Shown here piece after piece: positions 44,801-56,882 of a DNA stretch of 64,000 bases. Position numbers and translations under genes: made by a program. Source of the DNA: Macrostomum hystrix. Its lineage: Eukaryota > Platyhelminthes > Macrostomidae. The stretch's first letter is position 1, and each line of letters starts with the position of its first letter. The DNA is taken from positions 12,742,501 through 12,806,500 of the forward strand of contig CATNEN010000039.1 in assembly GCA_950097015.1 (NCBI GenBank), given 5' to 3'. The notes under the pieces are model-generated. The model was not told the DNA's origin and did no database searches. It saw only the letters and a program-made list of their open reading frames with translations.

Positions 44801-47800
44801 CACGATTTAGATGGATTGTCGTGGATTTTATTGGGTTGTCGTGGATTTTGATGGATTGTCGTGGATTTTTTTGGATTGTCGTGGATTTTGATGGATTGTC
44901 AGGGATTTGAATAATCTATGCTTGTAGTCTATAATTGATGATTGTATAATGAATGAGTGCTGTGACATGATTATGGCTGTGGTTATCAGCTGTAAACAGT
45001 CAGTTGCATCGTGATCAAAGCCCCAATTTCATGCTCTGTCACAGGGCCATCTGCGAGTCTGCAAAGAGTTGGTTCGATTCGCTCGCTCCCGTCGTCGCCA
45101 TCTTGGCAGCGAGCCGGGCGGTCCCCAGCTGATTGTTGACCTAATTGAGGACTTCCTGTTCCCAGCATCCAAGTTCATCTTGGACCAGTCGCTGACGCAG
45201 TCCACGGTGCCTCTGTGCCAGTCGCAGCCTGCCTGTCAGGGCGCATTCGACCTTATCGTGGCCCTCTGCACCGACTGTCTGGAGAATCTGCAGTGCCTCA
45301 CCGATCGCCTGGTGCGCATGTACTACGCAGACGGAGCTGCTCTGCCAACCTGCGAATGGGAATACCTGCCTCCAGTGAATGCCCGGCCTCCTGAAGGCTT
45401 TGTCGGCTTGAAGAATGCCGGCGCCACCTGCTATATGAACTCCGTCATCCAGCAGCTCTTCATGATACATCCGGTGCGCAATGCCATCTTGTCCGTGGAC
45501 ACCGGCAGTGACTACCTCTGTTTAGAAGAGGACGATCAGCAGCAGCATCCGCCATTGCAGCTTCAACAGCAGCAGCAGCAGCAGAAGCCACACCAGGCAG
45601 ATTACAATGTGACACTGTTGCAGCACGTGCAGGCACTATTCGGCCAGCTCGCCTGCTCCAAGCTGCAGTTCTACGCCCCGCGCGGCTTCTGGAGCCACTT
45701 CCGACTCTGGGGCGAGCCCGTCAACCTGCGGGAGCAGCATGATGCCTTGGAGTTCTTCAATTGCCTGGTCGACGGACTGGACGAGGCTATGAAGACTCTG
45801 GGACAGCCTAAGATTATCGAGAAGGTGCGCCTAATTTATTCTCAGATCCCATAATCTCCCATATTCTCAGATCCCATAATCTCCCATATTCTCAGATCCC
45901 ATAATCTCCCATATTCTCAGATCCCATAATCTCCCATATTCTCAGATCCCATAATCTCCTATATTCTCAGATCCCATAATCTCCCATATTCTCAGATCCC
46001 ATAATCTCCTATATTCTCAGATCCCATAATCTCCTATATTCTCAGATCCCATAATCTCCCATATTCTCAGATCCCATAATCTCCTATATTCTCAGATCCC
46101 ATAATCTCCCATATTCTCAGATCCCATAATCTCCCATATTCTCAGATCCCATAATCTCCCATATTCTCAGATCCCATAATCTACCATATTCTCAGATCCC
46201 ATAATCTCCCATATTCTCAGATCCCATAATCTCCCATATTCTCAGATCCCATAATCTCCCATATTCTCAGATCCCATAATCTCCCATATTCTCAGATCCC
46301 ATAATCTACCATATTCTCAGATCCCATAATCTCCCATATTCTCAGATCCCATAATCTACCATATTCTCAGATCCCATAATCTCCCATATTCTCAGATCCC
46401 ATAATCTCCCATATTCTCAGATCCCATAATCTCCTATATTCTCAGATCCCATAATCTCCCATATTCTCAGATCCCATAATCTCCCATATTCTCAGATCCC
46501 ATAATCTCCCATATTCTCAGATCCCATAATCTCCCATATTCTCAGATCCCATAATCTCCCATATTCTCAGATCCCATAATCTCCCATATTCTCAGATCCC
46601 ATAATCTCCCATATTCTCAGATCCCATAATCTCCCATATTCTCAGATCCCATAATCTCCCATATTCTCAGATCCCATAATCTCCCATATTCTCAGATCCC
46701 ATAATCTTCCATATTCTCAGATCCCATAATCTCCCATATTCTCAGATCCCATAATCTACCATATTCTCAGATCCCATAATCTCCCATATTCTCAGATCCC
46801 ATAATCTACCATATTCTCAGATCCCATAATCTCCCATATTCTCAGATCCCATAATCTCCCATATTCTCAGATCCCATAATCTCCTATATTCTCAGATCCC
46901 ATAATCTCCCATATTCTCAGATCCCATAATCTCCCATATTCTCAGATCCCATAATCTCCCATATTCTCAGATCCCATAATCTCCCATATTCTCAGATCCC
47001 ATAATCTCCCATATTCTCAGATCCCATAATCTCCCATATTCTCAGATCCCATAATCTCCTATATTCTCAGATCCCATAATCTCCCATATTCTCAGATCCC
47101 ATAATCTCCCATATTCTCAGATCCCATAATCTCCCATATTCTCAGATATATGCTCTCATATATTTTCCACGGTTTCCTACCTGATCTCGCCACCTGCCCA
47201 GGTGCTCGGAGGCACATTCGCCGACCAGAAGATCTGCAAGGACTGCCCGCACCGCTACTCCCGGGAGGAGCCGTTCACCATTCTGAACATCGACATTCGC
47301 AACCACGGCAACCTGCTGGAATCGCTGGAGCAGTACGTCAAAGGCGACCTGCTGGAAGGCGACAACGCCTACCTGTGCGAGAAGTGCAACAAGAAGGTCG
47401 ACACAGTCAAGCGGCTCTGCATCAAGAAGCTGCCATCGATCCTGGCTATCCAGTTGAAGCGCTTCGACTACGACTGGGAGAAGGATGTGGCCGTGAAGTT
47501 TAACGATCATTTTGAATTCCCGCGCCAGGTGGACATGGAACCCTACACTGTGCGCGGCTTGGCCAAGCTCGAGGGCGAGACCATCGAGGAGGACGGCGGC
47601 GGCGTCGGCACAGACGATGCCAGGCCCGATTCGGACGAAGCTTCGCCCTCGTCGACAAAGTACCGGCTGGTGGGCGTTGTGGTGCACAGCGGGCAGGCCA
47701 CTGGTGGCCACTACTATTCCTACATTCTGCACAGAAGCCGCGACGGCTCCGAGAAGTGGTACAAATTCGACGACAACGAAGTGTTCGAATACAAGCTTGA

Positions 47801-50314
47801 AGACGACGAGGAGCTGAAATCACAGTGCTTCGGCGGCCTGTACGTTGGCGAAGTGTACGACCACATGATTCGCAAGATGCAGATGCGCAAGCAGAACCGC
47901 TGGTGGAATGCCTACATACTGTTTTACGAGCGGCTGGACTTTCCAACATCAGAGGCGGTTGTCACCCTCACGAAGTCATTCAGCGACCTGAGCCTCACCG
48001 ATCCGTCCAACACTCGCCTGCCCAGCTCCATTGATCGGTTGGTCAGGCGCCAGAACCTGCTGTTCATGCACAACAAGGCCCAGTTCTCGCCTGAGTACTT
48101 TAACTTTGTCAAGACTCTGGTTAGGGAAAATGCGCCACCACAGCAGCAGCAGGAGCAGCAGGACATCCGCCAGACTGAGGAACTGTCTATCTGCTGTCTC
48201 AGGCTGGCGGTTCGATTCCTGTTCTCCGTGGGCTTGCGCGCCAAGAAGCTGCTTCGCGGCCAGCCCAGTGACTGGTTGGACATTATCGCCGCTCACCTGC
48301 GCGTGTCGCCAAAGGTGCGCAATTACTTTGCCAAGGAGGCCTTCTTTGATCATCCGGGCCGATTCTGCGAGTACCTGTTGGAGTGCCCGGCCTCCGATGT
48401 GCGCAGCTTTTTCGCTCGACTGGTTGTCTGCTGCGCACACTTGAGCTCTGAGGACGGGCCCTGTCCCGACTGGGCAGTCAGCAACCTGTACCCGGACCCT
48501 GCCAACAGACCCGTCATGACCTGCGCTGAGCTACTGCTGTGGTCTGTGCTGCACCTGCTCAAACGGGAAGTTAGCGAGCACGGCCGCCACCTGCCGCAGT
48601 ACTTCTACCTGTTCCACTGCTACCTGAGAGGCGGCGAGCCTCCTCAGCAGCAGCAGCCGGCGTCGTCTGCCGCGCGCGGCGTCGGCGTACTCGAACGTCG
48701 ACACCTGCTTAACCTGCGCGTGCCCTACTACTTCCTGCAGCTGGTCACCGAAGAGGGCGGTGTGTGCCCGCCAGTGAAATACCAGTACGCCGAATTCGGC
48801 AAGCTGTTCTCAGTTGTGTCCATCCTCATCCGTTGCTATGACACCCTGCCACACTGCGAGACCGTGGACCAGCGTCAGCCAGCCGAACCCAATCCCTTTC
48901 TGGACGAGCGCCTGGCCGGCCGCCCGCTTGCCAACCTGCCCGCCGACCTGGCCGGCATGCTGTACAAGGCGCCACAGAATCGCCTCATCAAAAAGATGCT
49001 GGACGATGGCAATGCGTCAAATCCGGATGTTGTCTCTCTGATCCTGTTCTTATCCTGGGAGAATTCCACATTCTCCCAGCTGGTGATTATTGAGATCATC
49101 TGGTTTATTAACTACACCTATTCAAATGAGCTGCGGCCTTACCTTGACCTGTTACTGGAGTTCCTGCTTATCGAAGACAGCTGGCAGAAGCAGCGCATTC
49201 ACAATGCCCTGCTAGGCCATCGGGACACAGACGGTCTGTTCGACACCTTCAACACCTGCAAAGCGCACCAACAGAAGCGCAGCTACCAGTGCTTCAAGTT
49301 GGTCACCCGGCTGCTGGAGCGCTGCCAAGCCGCCGAAGAACTTCTTAGCAGCGATGCCAACATGATGAAGCAGTACAAACGAGCTGTAGATTGGCTCAAC
49401 GATGAGCTTGACCGACGACCGCCGTCATATTATACTGCCGCTGCCGCTGCGGCTGCTGCCACCAGCGGTGGGGCCGCCGCAGCTGCAGCCGCCGCCGTTG
49501 CCGCCTGTCAAGCCAGCAACGAGACAAGCTCCGGGTACTATATCGAGCGAACCAATTCAGCCAGGAGTACGCTGGAGCGGGCCGACAACTTCCTGCTCAA
49601 ATTTGTAAGAACCCGCATTCAGGCTAGAACCGCTCAGCTTCAGGCTAGAACCCCTCAGCTTCAGGCTAGAACCCCTCAGCTTCAGGTTAGAACCCCAGGC
49701 TTGAACCCTTTAGCTTCAGGCTAGGAACACTCAGCTTCAGGCTAGGAACACTCAGCTTCAGGCTAGGAACACTCAGCTTCAGGCTAGGAACACTCAGCTT
49801 CAGGCTAGGAACACAGCTTCAGGCTAGGAACACTCAGCTTCATGCTAGGAACACTCAGCTTCAGGCTAGGAACACTCAGCTTCATGCTAGGAACACTCAG
49901 CTTCATGCTAGGAACACTCAGCTTCAGGCTAGGAACACTCAGCTTCAGGCTAGGAACACTCAGCTTCAGGCTAGGAACACTCAGCTTCATGCTAGGAACA
50001 CTCAGCTTCAGGCTAGGAACACTCAGCTTCAGGCTAGGAACACTCAGCTTCAGGCTAGGAACACTCAGCTTCAGGCTAGGAACACTCAGCTTCAGGCTAA
50101 GAACACTCAGCTTCAGGCTAGGAACACTCAGCTTCAGGCTAGGAACACTCAGCTTCAGGCTAGGAACACTCAGCTTCATGCTAGGAACACTCAGCTTCAG
50201 GCTAGGAACACTCAGCTTCAGGCTATGCCCGCATTTGCGCACAATTTTACCAACGCAGACTCAGGACTCAGACGAGGCCACGTCACCAGAAGAGCCGCGG
50301 ACGCCGCCGCCACC

Positions 50315-50356
<42 letters not shown>

Positions 50357-50660
50357 AACATCCACCAGACACTACAGACCGTCGGGCGTGGATCCGACAG
50401 GCCCTCCACCACCGCCGCCGCCGCCGCCGCCAGCCAGCGACGAAGCTTACGATGTTGAATCCGCCGACACTCCGTCACCGCCGCCGCCCTCCGTGCCGCA
50501 GACGACCGAGACTGTCATCGACGAGGTTGTGAACCTGTCCGGGCCAAGCAGGGCTTTCAATGTCGCTGAGCCGGATGCGACACTTGAGCTGACGACGGGC
50601 ACTTCAGCAGCGACAACATCTGCAACAACCACAAGCAGCAACACCACTTCTAGCATGTGA
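35883..50660 (+). CDS. USP9X: Ubiquitin carboxyl-terminal hydrolase USP9X / fat facets orthologue
   Basis: Thirteen coding exons: 35883-36069, 36402-37198, 37798-38201, 38743-39250, 39700-39819, 39923-40067, 40165-40376, 40953-41531, 42186-43589, 43946-44323, 45045-45824, 47202-49604 and 50259-50660. All borders are GT-AG and the sum is 8319 nt, 2772 aa (human about 2550). USP9X removes ubiquitin from many substrates, including in endocytosis, polarity and TGF-beta signalling. The catalytic Cys box is [20 protein letters not shown] (exon 11); the His box is [13 protein letters not shown] (exon 12). The ubiquitin-like region (exons 8-9) and the long helical arms ([24 protein letters not shown]) are conserved. 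Zinc-site cysteines C..C / C..C (ICKDCPH, CEKCNKK) are kept. Extra length is low-complexity: polyQ in exons 1, 9, 11 and 13, polyAla near 49430-49500, polyPro in exon 13. Exon 13 could start at 50265 instead, same frame. Confidence 0.93.
36150..36362 (-). mobile_element. tRNA-derived SINE in USP9X intron 1
   Basis: Minus-strand B box GGAGTTCGATTCTTAG (about 36286-36301), with the tail palindrome CCAGTCCATGGACTGG at about 36166-36181. Inserted opposite to the gene. Confidence 0.6.
37440..37700 (+). repeat. Imperfect repeat in USP9X intron 2
   Basis: Units of about 49 bp built from GAGTTTGGGATTTCA and GAGTTTGGGATTTTAATC, about five copies. Confidence 0.8.
38225..38705 (+). repeat. 31-bp minisatellite in USP9X intron 3
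   Basis: About 15 copies of a 31-bp unit (TTGGCTCATTTCACCATCAA plus TATTTAGGTCA). Fills intron 38202-38742. Confidence 0.95.
39296..39480 (+). mobile_element. tRNA-derived SINE in USP9X intron 4
   Basis: A box around AGTGGTTAGAGCTGCGG (39308-39324), B box GTGAGTTCGAAGG (39345-39357), and palindrome CAGTCCATGGACTG (about 39389-39402). A second palindrome-only fragment lies at about 39543-39560. Confidence 0.65.
40405..40535 (+). mobile_element. tRNA-derived SINE fragment in USP9X intron 7
   Basis: A-box remnant GTAGTTAGAGCTACG, B box CAGGAGTTCGATTC (about 40453-40466) and palindrome-like CAGTCCTCGGACTG (about 40501-40514). More degraded than the other copies. Confidence 0.55.
40665..40895 (+). 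repeat. 46-bp minisatellite in USP9X intron 7
   Basis: Five copies of a 46-bp unit (TGCTTGCTACTGTCAGTAGA plus the rest); the first and last copies share GTGAGCATCGC, the inner ones GTTTATCATCGC. Confidence 0.93.
41620..42165 (+). repeat. 54-bp (2 x 27) minisatellite in USP9X intron 8
   Basis: Alternating 27-bp half-units (CTCTACAATCCCACCTTTAG and CCTTTGGAGCCCCATCTTCAG with ACCCCAC). The unit is a multiple of three and stop-free on both strands, so the long open frames here are artefacts. Fills intron 41532-42185. Confidence 0.93.
44390..44912 (+). repeat. 20-bp minisatellite in USP9X intron 10
   Basis: Units of GATTTTGATGGATTGTCGAG with many variants, about 23 copies in intron 44324-45044. 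Confidence 0.93.
45832..47148 (+). repeat. 25-bp minisatellite in USP9X intron 11 (about 52 copies)
   Basis: Very homogeneous 25-bp unit (CTCAGATCCCATAATCTCCC plus ATATT) filling intron 45825-47201. Variants CTCCT, CTACC and CTTCC mark copies, and blocks with the same variant order recur, so segments of many copies have been duplicated. Every unit holds ATATTCTCAG, which resembles a 3' splice site. It lies inside the catalytic-domain coding region, between the Cys and His boxes. Confidence 0.96.
49612..50222 (+). repeat. 21-bp minisatellite in USP9X intron 12
   Basis: About 29 copies of a 21-bp unit (GGCTAGGAACACTCAGCTTCA, here split as GGCTAGGAAC + ACTCAGCTTCA). Open on both strands because 21 is a multiple of three. 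Starts 8 bp after the donor of exon 12. Confidence 0.95.
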
Positions 50661-52525
50661 TTTCAAAGTGTCTGAAAAGCATAGCTTAGAACGGACTCCC
50701 ACCGGGCATTATCCGCTGACTGCCCCGCTTTCCTGTGTTTCCTGCGTCTAATGGGCTCTCACATTTCTGTCTCTTTCAGTTGAGTTATTTTGTTATTCTG
50801 TTCTGCACAGAGACTGATGATTGCCGCAGACTACTTTGAATATAAATCCTAGATGTGTGAATTGTATCGCATAAATCTGATTATCTATTTCACATCTAAT
50901 TGCTGAGAGAATTCTTTTTTGTCTTATTAATTAATATATTGCCTTGCTTCAGACAGGGTTGCTTGTTGAGCATGTTGCGAATGAAAGGTAAGACAATTAT
51001 TTCAAATGAAACGGATTTCAACCCTGACTGATGTCTATATAAATATGAACTAATATATTCATTAAATTTCTATCTTTGATTATCTGTCCCAGTGACGTCA
51101 CTCAATCCATGCCCCTTGACATTGCTAGCGTTTCAAGCATTCTTGTTGTGCGGGTCTCCGCTTTTTTGGTTTGTTCTCTTTATTCTTTAATCTTCAAGAA
51201 TTTTTTGTTGTTTTTTGTTGATAGATAACAATAATAGCACTCACATCCGCTTGGCCTACTCAGCCGAGTCTTGAATAAGTAGTAGCGTAGCGATTTTATC
51301 TTCAATTATTCGTTTTCTGGGTCGCTTAGTTGGGAAACATAGGTAAACTCGCTTGTCGATTGTACATCATTGGCCCCACCAGTCTTATTCATATTTTAAC
51401 CATTTACTGAATCAACATTGCCTAAATCTAACTTTATTGTTTTTAAGTTTGTTTATCTATTGTCTTACTCTAGTGGCTTTCGACCCCCATTGCGCCCCTT
51501 TTTATTGATGAATTAAAACAAAAATCATTCATAGCTCTGAAAGTCTAGAAACTTTTCTCTTTCTCTTCACAAATTCAGTGTCAATAATAATTTATAATTA
51601 GCTATTTCGGAAATTCTTTAACGCCTGGCTTTGCGATTTTACTAAATAATTCTGCTCCTCATTGATGCCTACATTCATACATATATATATTTATTTATAT
51701 ATTTATATCCAGATTTTGTTTTAATGAGCCGCGCTGTAGACACAATGTCAGCTATTAAGCCGCATCTGAGCTGATGGCCCAACTACACAATAGATTTTCT
51801 AAAACTGGTTGCTGTGAGGCAATGCGACCCGGAAACAGCAACGCACTATTCTGTGTTCATTGATTGATCAATTGATTTGTTGATTCGATCGATTCCCAAC
51901 GCCGCCCCGGTCTTCTTGTTTCTGTCCTTTTTTTCTCCCGGCAGTTTGTGCTTCTCACTTCAACTTGCGTTGCCTGTCCTTCTAGTGACCTTCGCCCCCA
52001 TCGCGCTATACAATAACAAATGAAAGCGTCATGATAAACAGCCTTAAACCAGCCACCCACTGATAATTTGCCTACTTTCGCTGTCTCTTCTTTAACAAAG
52101 CCGTCATCGGTTCAATTTTCACAGAAAATTGTGTTCCAACAAATTATGGAAAATCTAACTTAACCTTGATAATGTACTTTCTTCTTGTTTGTTCTTTTGT
52201 TCTGTCCGAGACATGAACCGTACAGTATGCATTTTATAGCTCATTGGTACACTAGTAATTCAGATCAGATCAGATTTATCAACAATCCAGTACGGAACAA
52301 ACTTTGCAAATTTGCGAATTATAAAAACTATCAGGCTGTTTTTGGGAAATCGAAGGATAAATCGAATCAAATTTTTAGGAAATTAATTCAAAATTCTTAA
52401 AAATTCTGATTTTAGAAAACTTTGTTGAATTTCTAGGAACTCAAATATTTTCTCGTGAAAAACTGGGTAATATTTCTATGAAATAGTGTATGTTTTATAG
52501 GAAATGGACACTGATTTCTAAGATA
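50661..52525. other. USP9X 3' flank and intergenic DNA
   Basis: The first few hundred bp are probably 3' UTR. AATATAAA at about 50839 is a weak polyadenylation-like motif. No other gene seen. Confidence 0.4.
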
Positions 52526-52527
52526 AA

Positions 52528-52650
52528 AATATGATTTCTAGGAAATCGAATATGATTTCTAGGAAATCGAATATGATTTCTAGGAAATCGAGTCTGAATT
52601 CTAGCAAATGGAATTTGATTTCTAGGAATTCCAATCAGTTTCTAGAAAAT
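52528..52650 (+). repeat. Short 21-bp repeat
   Basis: About four copies of ATGATTTCTAGGAAATCGA, decaying on both sides. Confidence 0.8.
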
Positions 52651-53240
52651 CGAATCTGCTTTCGAGGACTTTTAGCCAAGAAGCAAATAACTTTTTTTAT
52701 TAAAATTCGGTTTATATAAGAAGTAGTTCAGTCTTGAAGGCTGTTACATAATGCTTGGTTCAGTCTTGTGTTTGTCTTAAAAGCATATTGACTTGTAACC
52801 ACTGCGTTGCTACTTGGAAACCAAACAATGCGACAAGTCGAACAAAAAAACACCGGTAGGAGATTTTATGTGCTGAGTATTTAAAAAAACAGGGAAAGCA
52901 AAAAAATAATTAATTTTCTTCGCAATTATCGTCTGCCGCCGTCTCATTAGTAATTCAGTCAATAGGCGCTTTAGCACTGGCTGGGTGAGAGCCTGTAGGC
53001 TGTAACAAGGGCTATTGTTGTGCCAGGTGGTCGCACCCTGAAGTGCCGCACTCATCTCTCCCACTCTTTCTAGTTCGAGAGCTCTTAAAAATATCCTAGG
53101 CACTGCTCGGGTGTCGGCTGCTGGCAACAAAATCAGGTCTTGGCTTCGGGTTGGACGTTGGGATCGCCGTGGGACCAGACACCGAAGTCTCGAGATCTCG
53201 ACTTGTTTAATCCTAGAAAGTCTAATCAGAATCACATTGA
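52651..53240. other. Unassigned DNA with a 141-codon minus-strand frame
   Basis: A minus-strand frame (52810-53235) has mixed composition (ERVGEMSAALQGATTWHNNS) and is not repeat-derived, but I recognise no family. It may be a retroelement remnant or chance. Confidence 0.25.
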
Positions 53241-53244
53241 ATCA

Positions 53245-53815
53245 AATCCTGTTAGAAACCCATAGAAAATCCTGTTAGAATCCTATAAAAAATCTAGCTA
53301 GAAACCCATAAAAAATCCAGTTAGAATCCCATAAAAAATCCTGTTAGAATCCCATTGAAAATCCAGTTAGAATCCCATGGAAAATCCAGCTAGAATCCAA
53401 TGGAAAATGCTGTTAGAATTCCATAGAAAATCTAGCTAGAAACCCATAGAAAATCCAGTTAGAATCCCATTAAAAATGCTGTTAGAATCCCATGGAAAAT
53501 CCAGCTAGAATCCAATGGAAAACCCTGTTAGAATCCAATAGAAAACCCTGTTAAAATCCAATAGAAAACCCTGTTAGAATCCAATAGAAAACCCTGTTAA
53601 AATCCAATAGAAAACCCTGTTAGAATCCAATAGAAAACCCTGTTAGAATCCAATAGAAAACCCTGTTAGAATCCCATAGAAAACCCTGTTAGAATCCAAT
53701 AGAAAACCCTGTTAGAATCCAATAGAAAACCCTGTTAGAATCCCATAGAAAACCCTGTTAGAATCCAATAGAAAACCCTGTTAGAATCCAATAGAAAACC
53801 CTGTTAGAATCCTGT
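53245..53815 (+). repeat. 21-23-bp minisatellite
   Basis: Units around GTTAGAATCCAATAGAAAAC, about 26 copies. The left half is heterogeneous (AATCCAG, AATGCTG), the right half homogeneous. Confidence 0.93.
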
Positions 53816-54405
53816 ATACATCGAACATACACATTGCCTGTCAATCAGGCTGTACGCTGATATTGCCGTGTGACACATTTTTATTGGCTACTTGAATGTA
53901 CCTGCTATGTACGTACATGATGTACGCACAAGCTTGTGACACTGGCACAAGATCTGATTAATTATTTTATCAATAGTCAGCCATTAATTAAACTGGGGTC
54001 TGCCCAATGTGCCCAATGTACCCAATGTTTATTAACTAACTCTCAGCGAATAAGACTCCCGCAGCCCCTATTGGCCAGGCACTTCACCTGTGCAAAATGA
54101 GGATATATATTAAAAAGCTAGGTATTTTTTACGGCCTCGCAATCAAGAGCATTCAAAGTAAATCTGAGGGGATCTATTAGCATTGATAAATGCGGGGGGA
54201 CTATTGTTACAGATCCTAAGCGCTCAATCGGATATTGATATATGTATCAACGGGAACAAAAGTCTTAGTTTTTAATTGGGCTCTTCAGTAAGTTTTTTAC
54301 TTATCAAGTTTCTGCGGGCTGTCTTTCATAGATGGAAGTCTGACAATTATTCATATAAATGGCGCCCTAGTGTAATAATTGCTTAGATATTTTGCTAATA
54401 TGGAT
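53816..54405. other. Intergenic, no feature seen
   Basis: Unique-looking AT-rich DNA without recognisable genes. Confidence 0.4.
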
Positions 54406-55170
54406 TCACCATAGTTTATATAGAGCAGTGTTAGTTGTCCTTGTCACCAGGGTTATCGATTGGAATCGCGGAATATCTCGGCGATGCTGGCGTCGGACGG
54501 CTTTGAAAGTTAGTTCATCGTAAAGGGTGGAAGATTTTGGTTCAAGAAAATCGGTCCTTGTTCTGCATGGGCCGATGATACATAACACATCACCGTTCTT
54601 TACCTGATCCCGTTTGCACCTAGAAATCATATAACACGAATTGATTATATCTGTGCCAATCAATATATTTCTCAGCTCAAACTGTGTGAGTACAAACTGC
54701 CCGGCAGTTTGAGCACAGCTAGGAGCCATGGGCCTGTGTGAGCAATGGGCCACATTGTGAGTGGAACAGCTCCAGTTTGCGACTGGTTTAAGAGCCACTA
54801 ACTGTATACTGGACACTTGAGCACGCTCTTGTCCTAGACTCAATCAGCTGTGGGAACTGCTTCATCCCAGATCCCACAGCAATCAACTCTTGATCTCAGC
54901 CAGCGGCCTCCCCAACTCCTCCGCCACTTCAGTTAAGAATGGGACCGCGGTGGATTCCAGCTTTGCCAATATTCCAGCCTGACCAGCAGCTTCCACTTGT
55001 CAGTCACTCCGACGGCTTCGAGGCGAGCGACTGGGCGACTGCCGATTTCCAGAGAAGCCAGCCGACCATTGATTGTTAAACTGTATCGACTGGGAACTGC
55101 AACTGAGTCCTTCAGTATCCCGCTCTAGTATAGTGGGATTCGCCGCCAAGGGACTCACTTGATGCAGCAA
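54406..55170 (-). pseudogene. Possible retroelement protease-region remnant
   Basis: The minus-strand frame 54406-54843 includes QFVLTQFELRNILIGTDIIN, similar in shape to the FxxxxNILIGTDFL end of retroviral-type aspartic proteases. Further upstream (to about 55170), stop-broken minus-strand frames have protein-like composition (AKLESTAVPFLTEVAEELG). No LTRs seen. Confidence 0.35.
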
Positions 55171-55194
55171 CTGCCCTCAATGCTGCTTGTTCTA

Positions 55195-55795
55195 CCCTTG
55201 CCTCTTCTCTTCCCCTGACTCTCCTCTCCCCTGACTCTCCCCTCTCCCTGACTCTCCTCTCCCCTGACTCTCCTCTCCCTGACTCTCCTCTCCCCTGACT
55301 CTCCCCTCTCCCTGACTCTCCTCTCCCCTGACTCTCCTCTCCCTGACTCTCCTCTCCCTGACTCTCCTCTCCCTGACTCTCCTCTGCCCTGGCTCTCCTC
55401 CCCCTGACTCTCCTCTGCCCTGACTCTCCTCTCCCCTGACTCTCCTCCCCCTGACTCTCCTCTGCCCTGACTCTCCTCCCCTGACTCTCCTCTCCCCTGA
55501 CTCTCCTCTGCCCTGACTCTCCTCCCCCTGACTCTCCTCTCCCCTGACTCTCCTCCCCTGACTCTCCTCCCCCTGACTCTCCTCTGCCCTGACTCTCCTC
55601 CCCTGACTCTCCTCCCCCTGACTCTCCTCCCCTGACTCTCCTCCCCTGACTCTCCTCCCCTGACTCTCCTCCCCTGACTCTCCTCCCCTGACTCTCCTCC
55701 CCTGACTCTCCTCCCCTGACTCTCCTCCCCTGACTCTCCTCCCCTGACTCTCCTCCCCTGACTCTCCTCCCCTGACTCTCATCTCCCTGACTTTC
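55195..55795 (-). repeat. 13-15-bp CT-rich minisatellite
   Basis: Plus strand TCTCCTCCCCTGAC and length variants (CTCTCCC, CTGCCC), about 42 copies. Strong strand asymmetry (C+T on plus). Confidence 0.94.
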
Positions 55796-56365
55796 CTCAG
55801 CAGTTTTTCATATTTTCAGACAATGAGAGCAATACATAAATGACAGTTGTAGTGCGTACAAACACGACTCTAGACTACCTGAAATGAGTGCTCAGTCTCG
55901 CACTGTTCCACACGAAGCGAATGAATTGGTAGATTAATAAATCAAGCACAGGTTTATATGTGGACGATCATTGGGCAAATTTTGCTAATGGGTCTTTATT
56001 AAATTATCCCCACTTTGCTACAGGACACATTCAAGTTGCTATCTGACTTGGACACTGAAATCTGCTATTGCTGCTGAAACACTAACAAAATTGTGCTCAA
56101 TTGTGCTCAAAATCCTTGCTCCTGTCAATCAGCTTGTGGGCATTTTGGGAAATTTTGACTCTAAGCCGGTGTGAGTCAGCAAATCCCTGCGTGCTGGCAT
56201 TGTCTGTCAGATATTGCCCGCCTTTTAGAGGTGTCTGTGTATGCAACTCCATGTCTTTTATCGCTAATTTGGGGTTGTGTGTCCTGAATTTCTGTTTCCT
56301 GAAACCTTGAATGATCTGAGTCACCATAATAGATCTGTCAAACAATTGAATCTGCTTGTGACTGG
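55796..56365. other. Intergenic, no gene seen
   Basis: No supported feature. Overlapping short frames on both strands around 56100-56345 look like chance. Confidence 0.4.
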
Positions 56366-56882
56366 CATCCTTTTGTTGTGGCTGTCATCCCTTTTTTGTG
56401 GCTGTCATCCTTCTGTTCTGGCTGTCATCCTTCTGTTTAGGCTGTCATCCTTCTGTTTAGGCTGTCATCCTTCTGTTTAGGCTGTCATCCTTCTGTTTCG
56501 GCTGTAATCATTTTGTTGTGGCTGTCATCCTTCTGTTTAGGCTGTAATCATTTTGTTGTGGCTGTCATCCTTCTGTTTAGGCTGTAATCCTTTTGTTTAG
56601 GCTGTCATCCTTCTGTTTAGGCTGTCATCCTTCTGTTTAGGCTGTCATCCTTCTGTTTAGGCTGTCATCCTTCTGTTTAGGCTGTCATCCTTCTGTTTCG
56701 GCTGTAATCATTTTGTAGTGGCTGTCATCCTTCTGTTTAGGCTGTAATCATTTTGTTGTGGCTGTCATCCTTCTGTTTAGGCTGTCATCCTTCTGTTTAG
56801 GCTGTCATCCTATGTTTAGGCTGTCATCCTTCTGTTTAGGCTGTCATCCTTCTGTTTAGGCTGTCATCCTTCTGTTTCGGCT
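56366..56882 (+). repeat. 20-bp minisatellite
   Basis: TTCTGTTTAGGCTGTCATCC, about 26 copies, with TTTTGTTGTGGCTG variants interspersed. Confidence 0.94.

Noticed and set aside
45832-47148. Regular 25-bp repeats resembling a CRISPR array
   Set aside because: No unique spacers between repeats; units are contiguous and intronic in an animal gene.
49612-50222. Coding repeat extending USP9X exon 12 into the 21-bp array
   Set aside because: A GTAAGA donor at 49605 and the acceptor at 50258 keep frame; the open frame through the repeat exists on both strands, as expected for a 21-bp unit.
52810-53235. 141-codon minus-strand frame as a gene
   Set aside because: No recognisable domain and no credible splice or start context; kept only as unassigned DNA.
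55192-55782. 196-codon Gly/Glu/Ser/Arg-rich minus-strand frame
   Set aside because: Translation of a CT-rich minisatellite.
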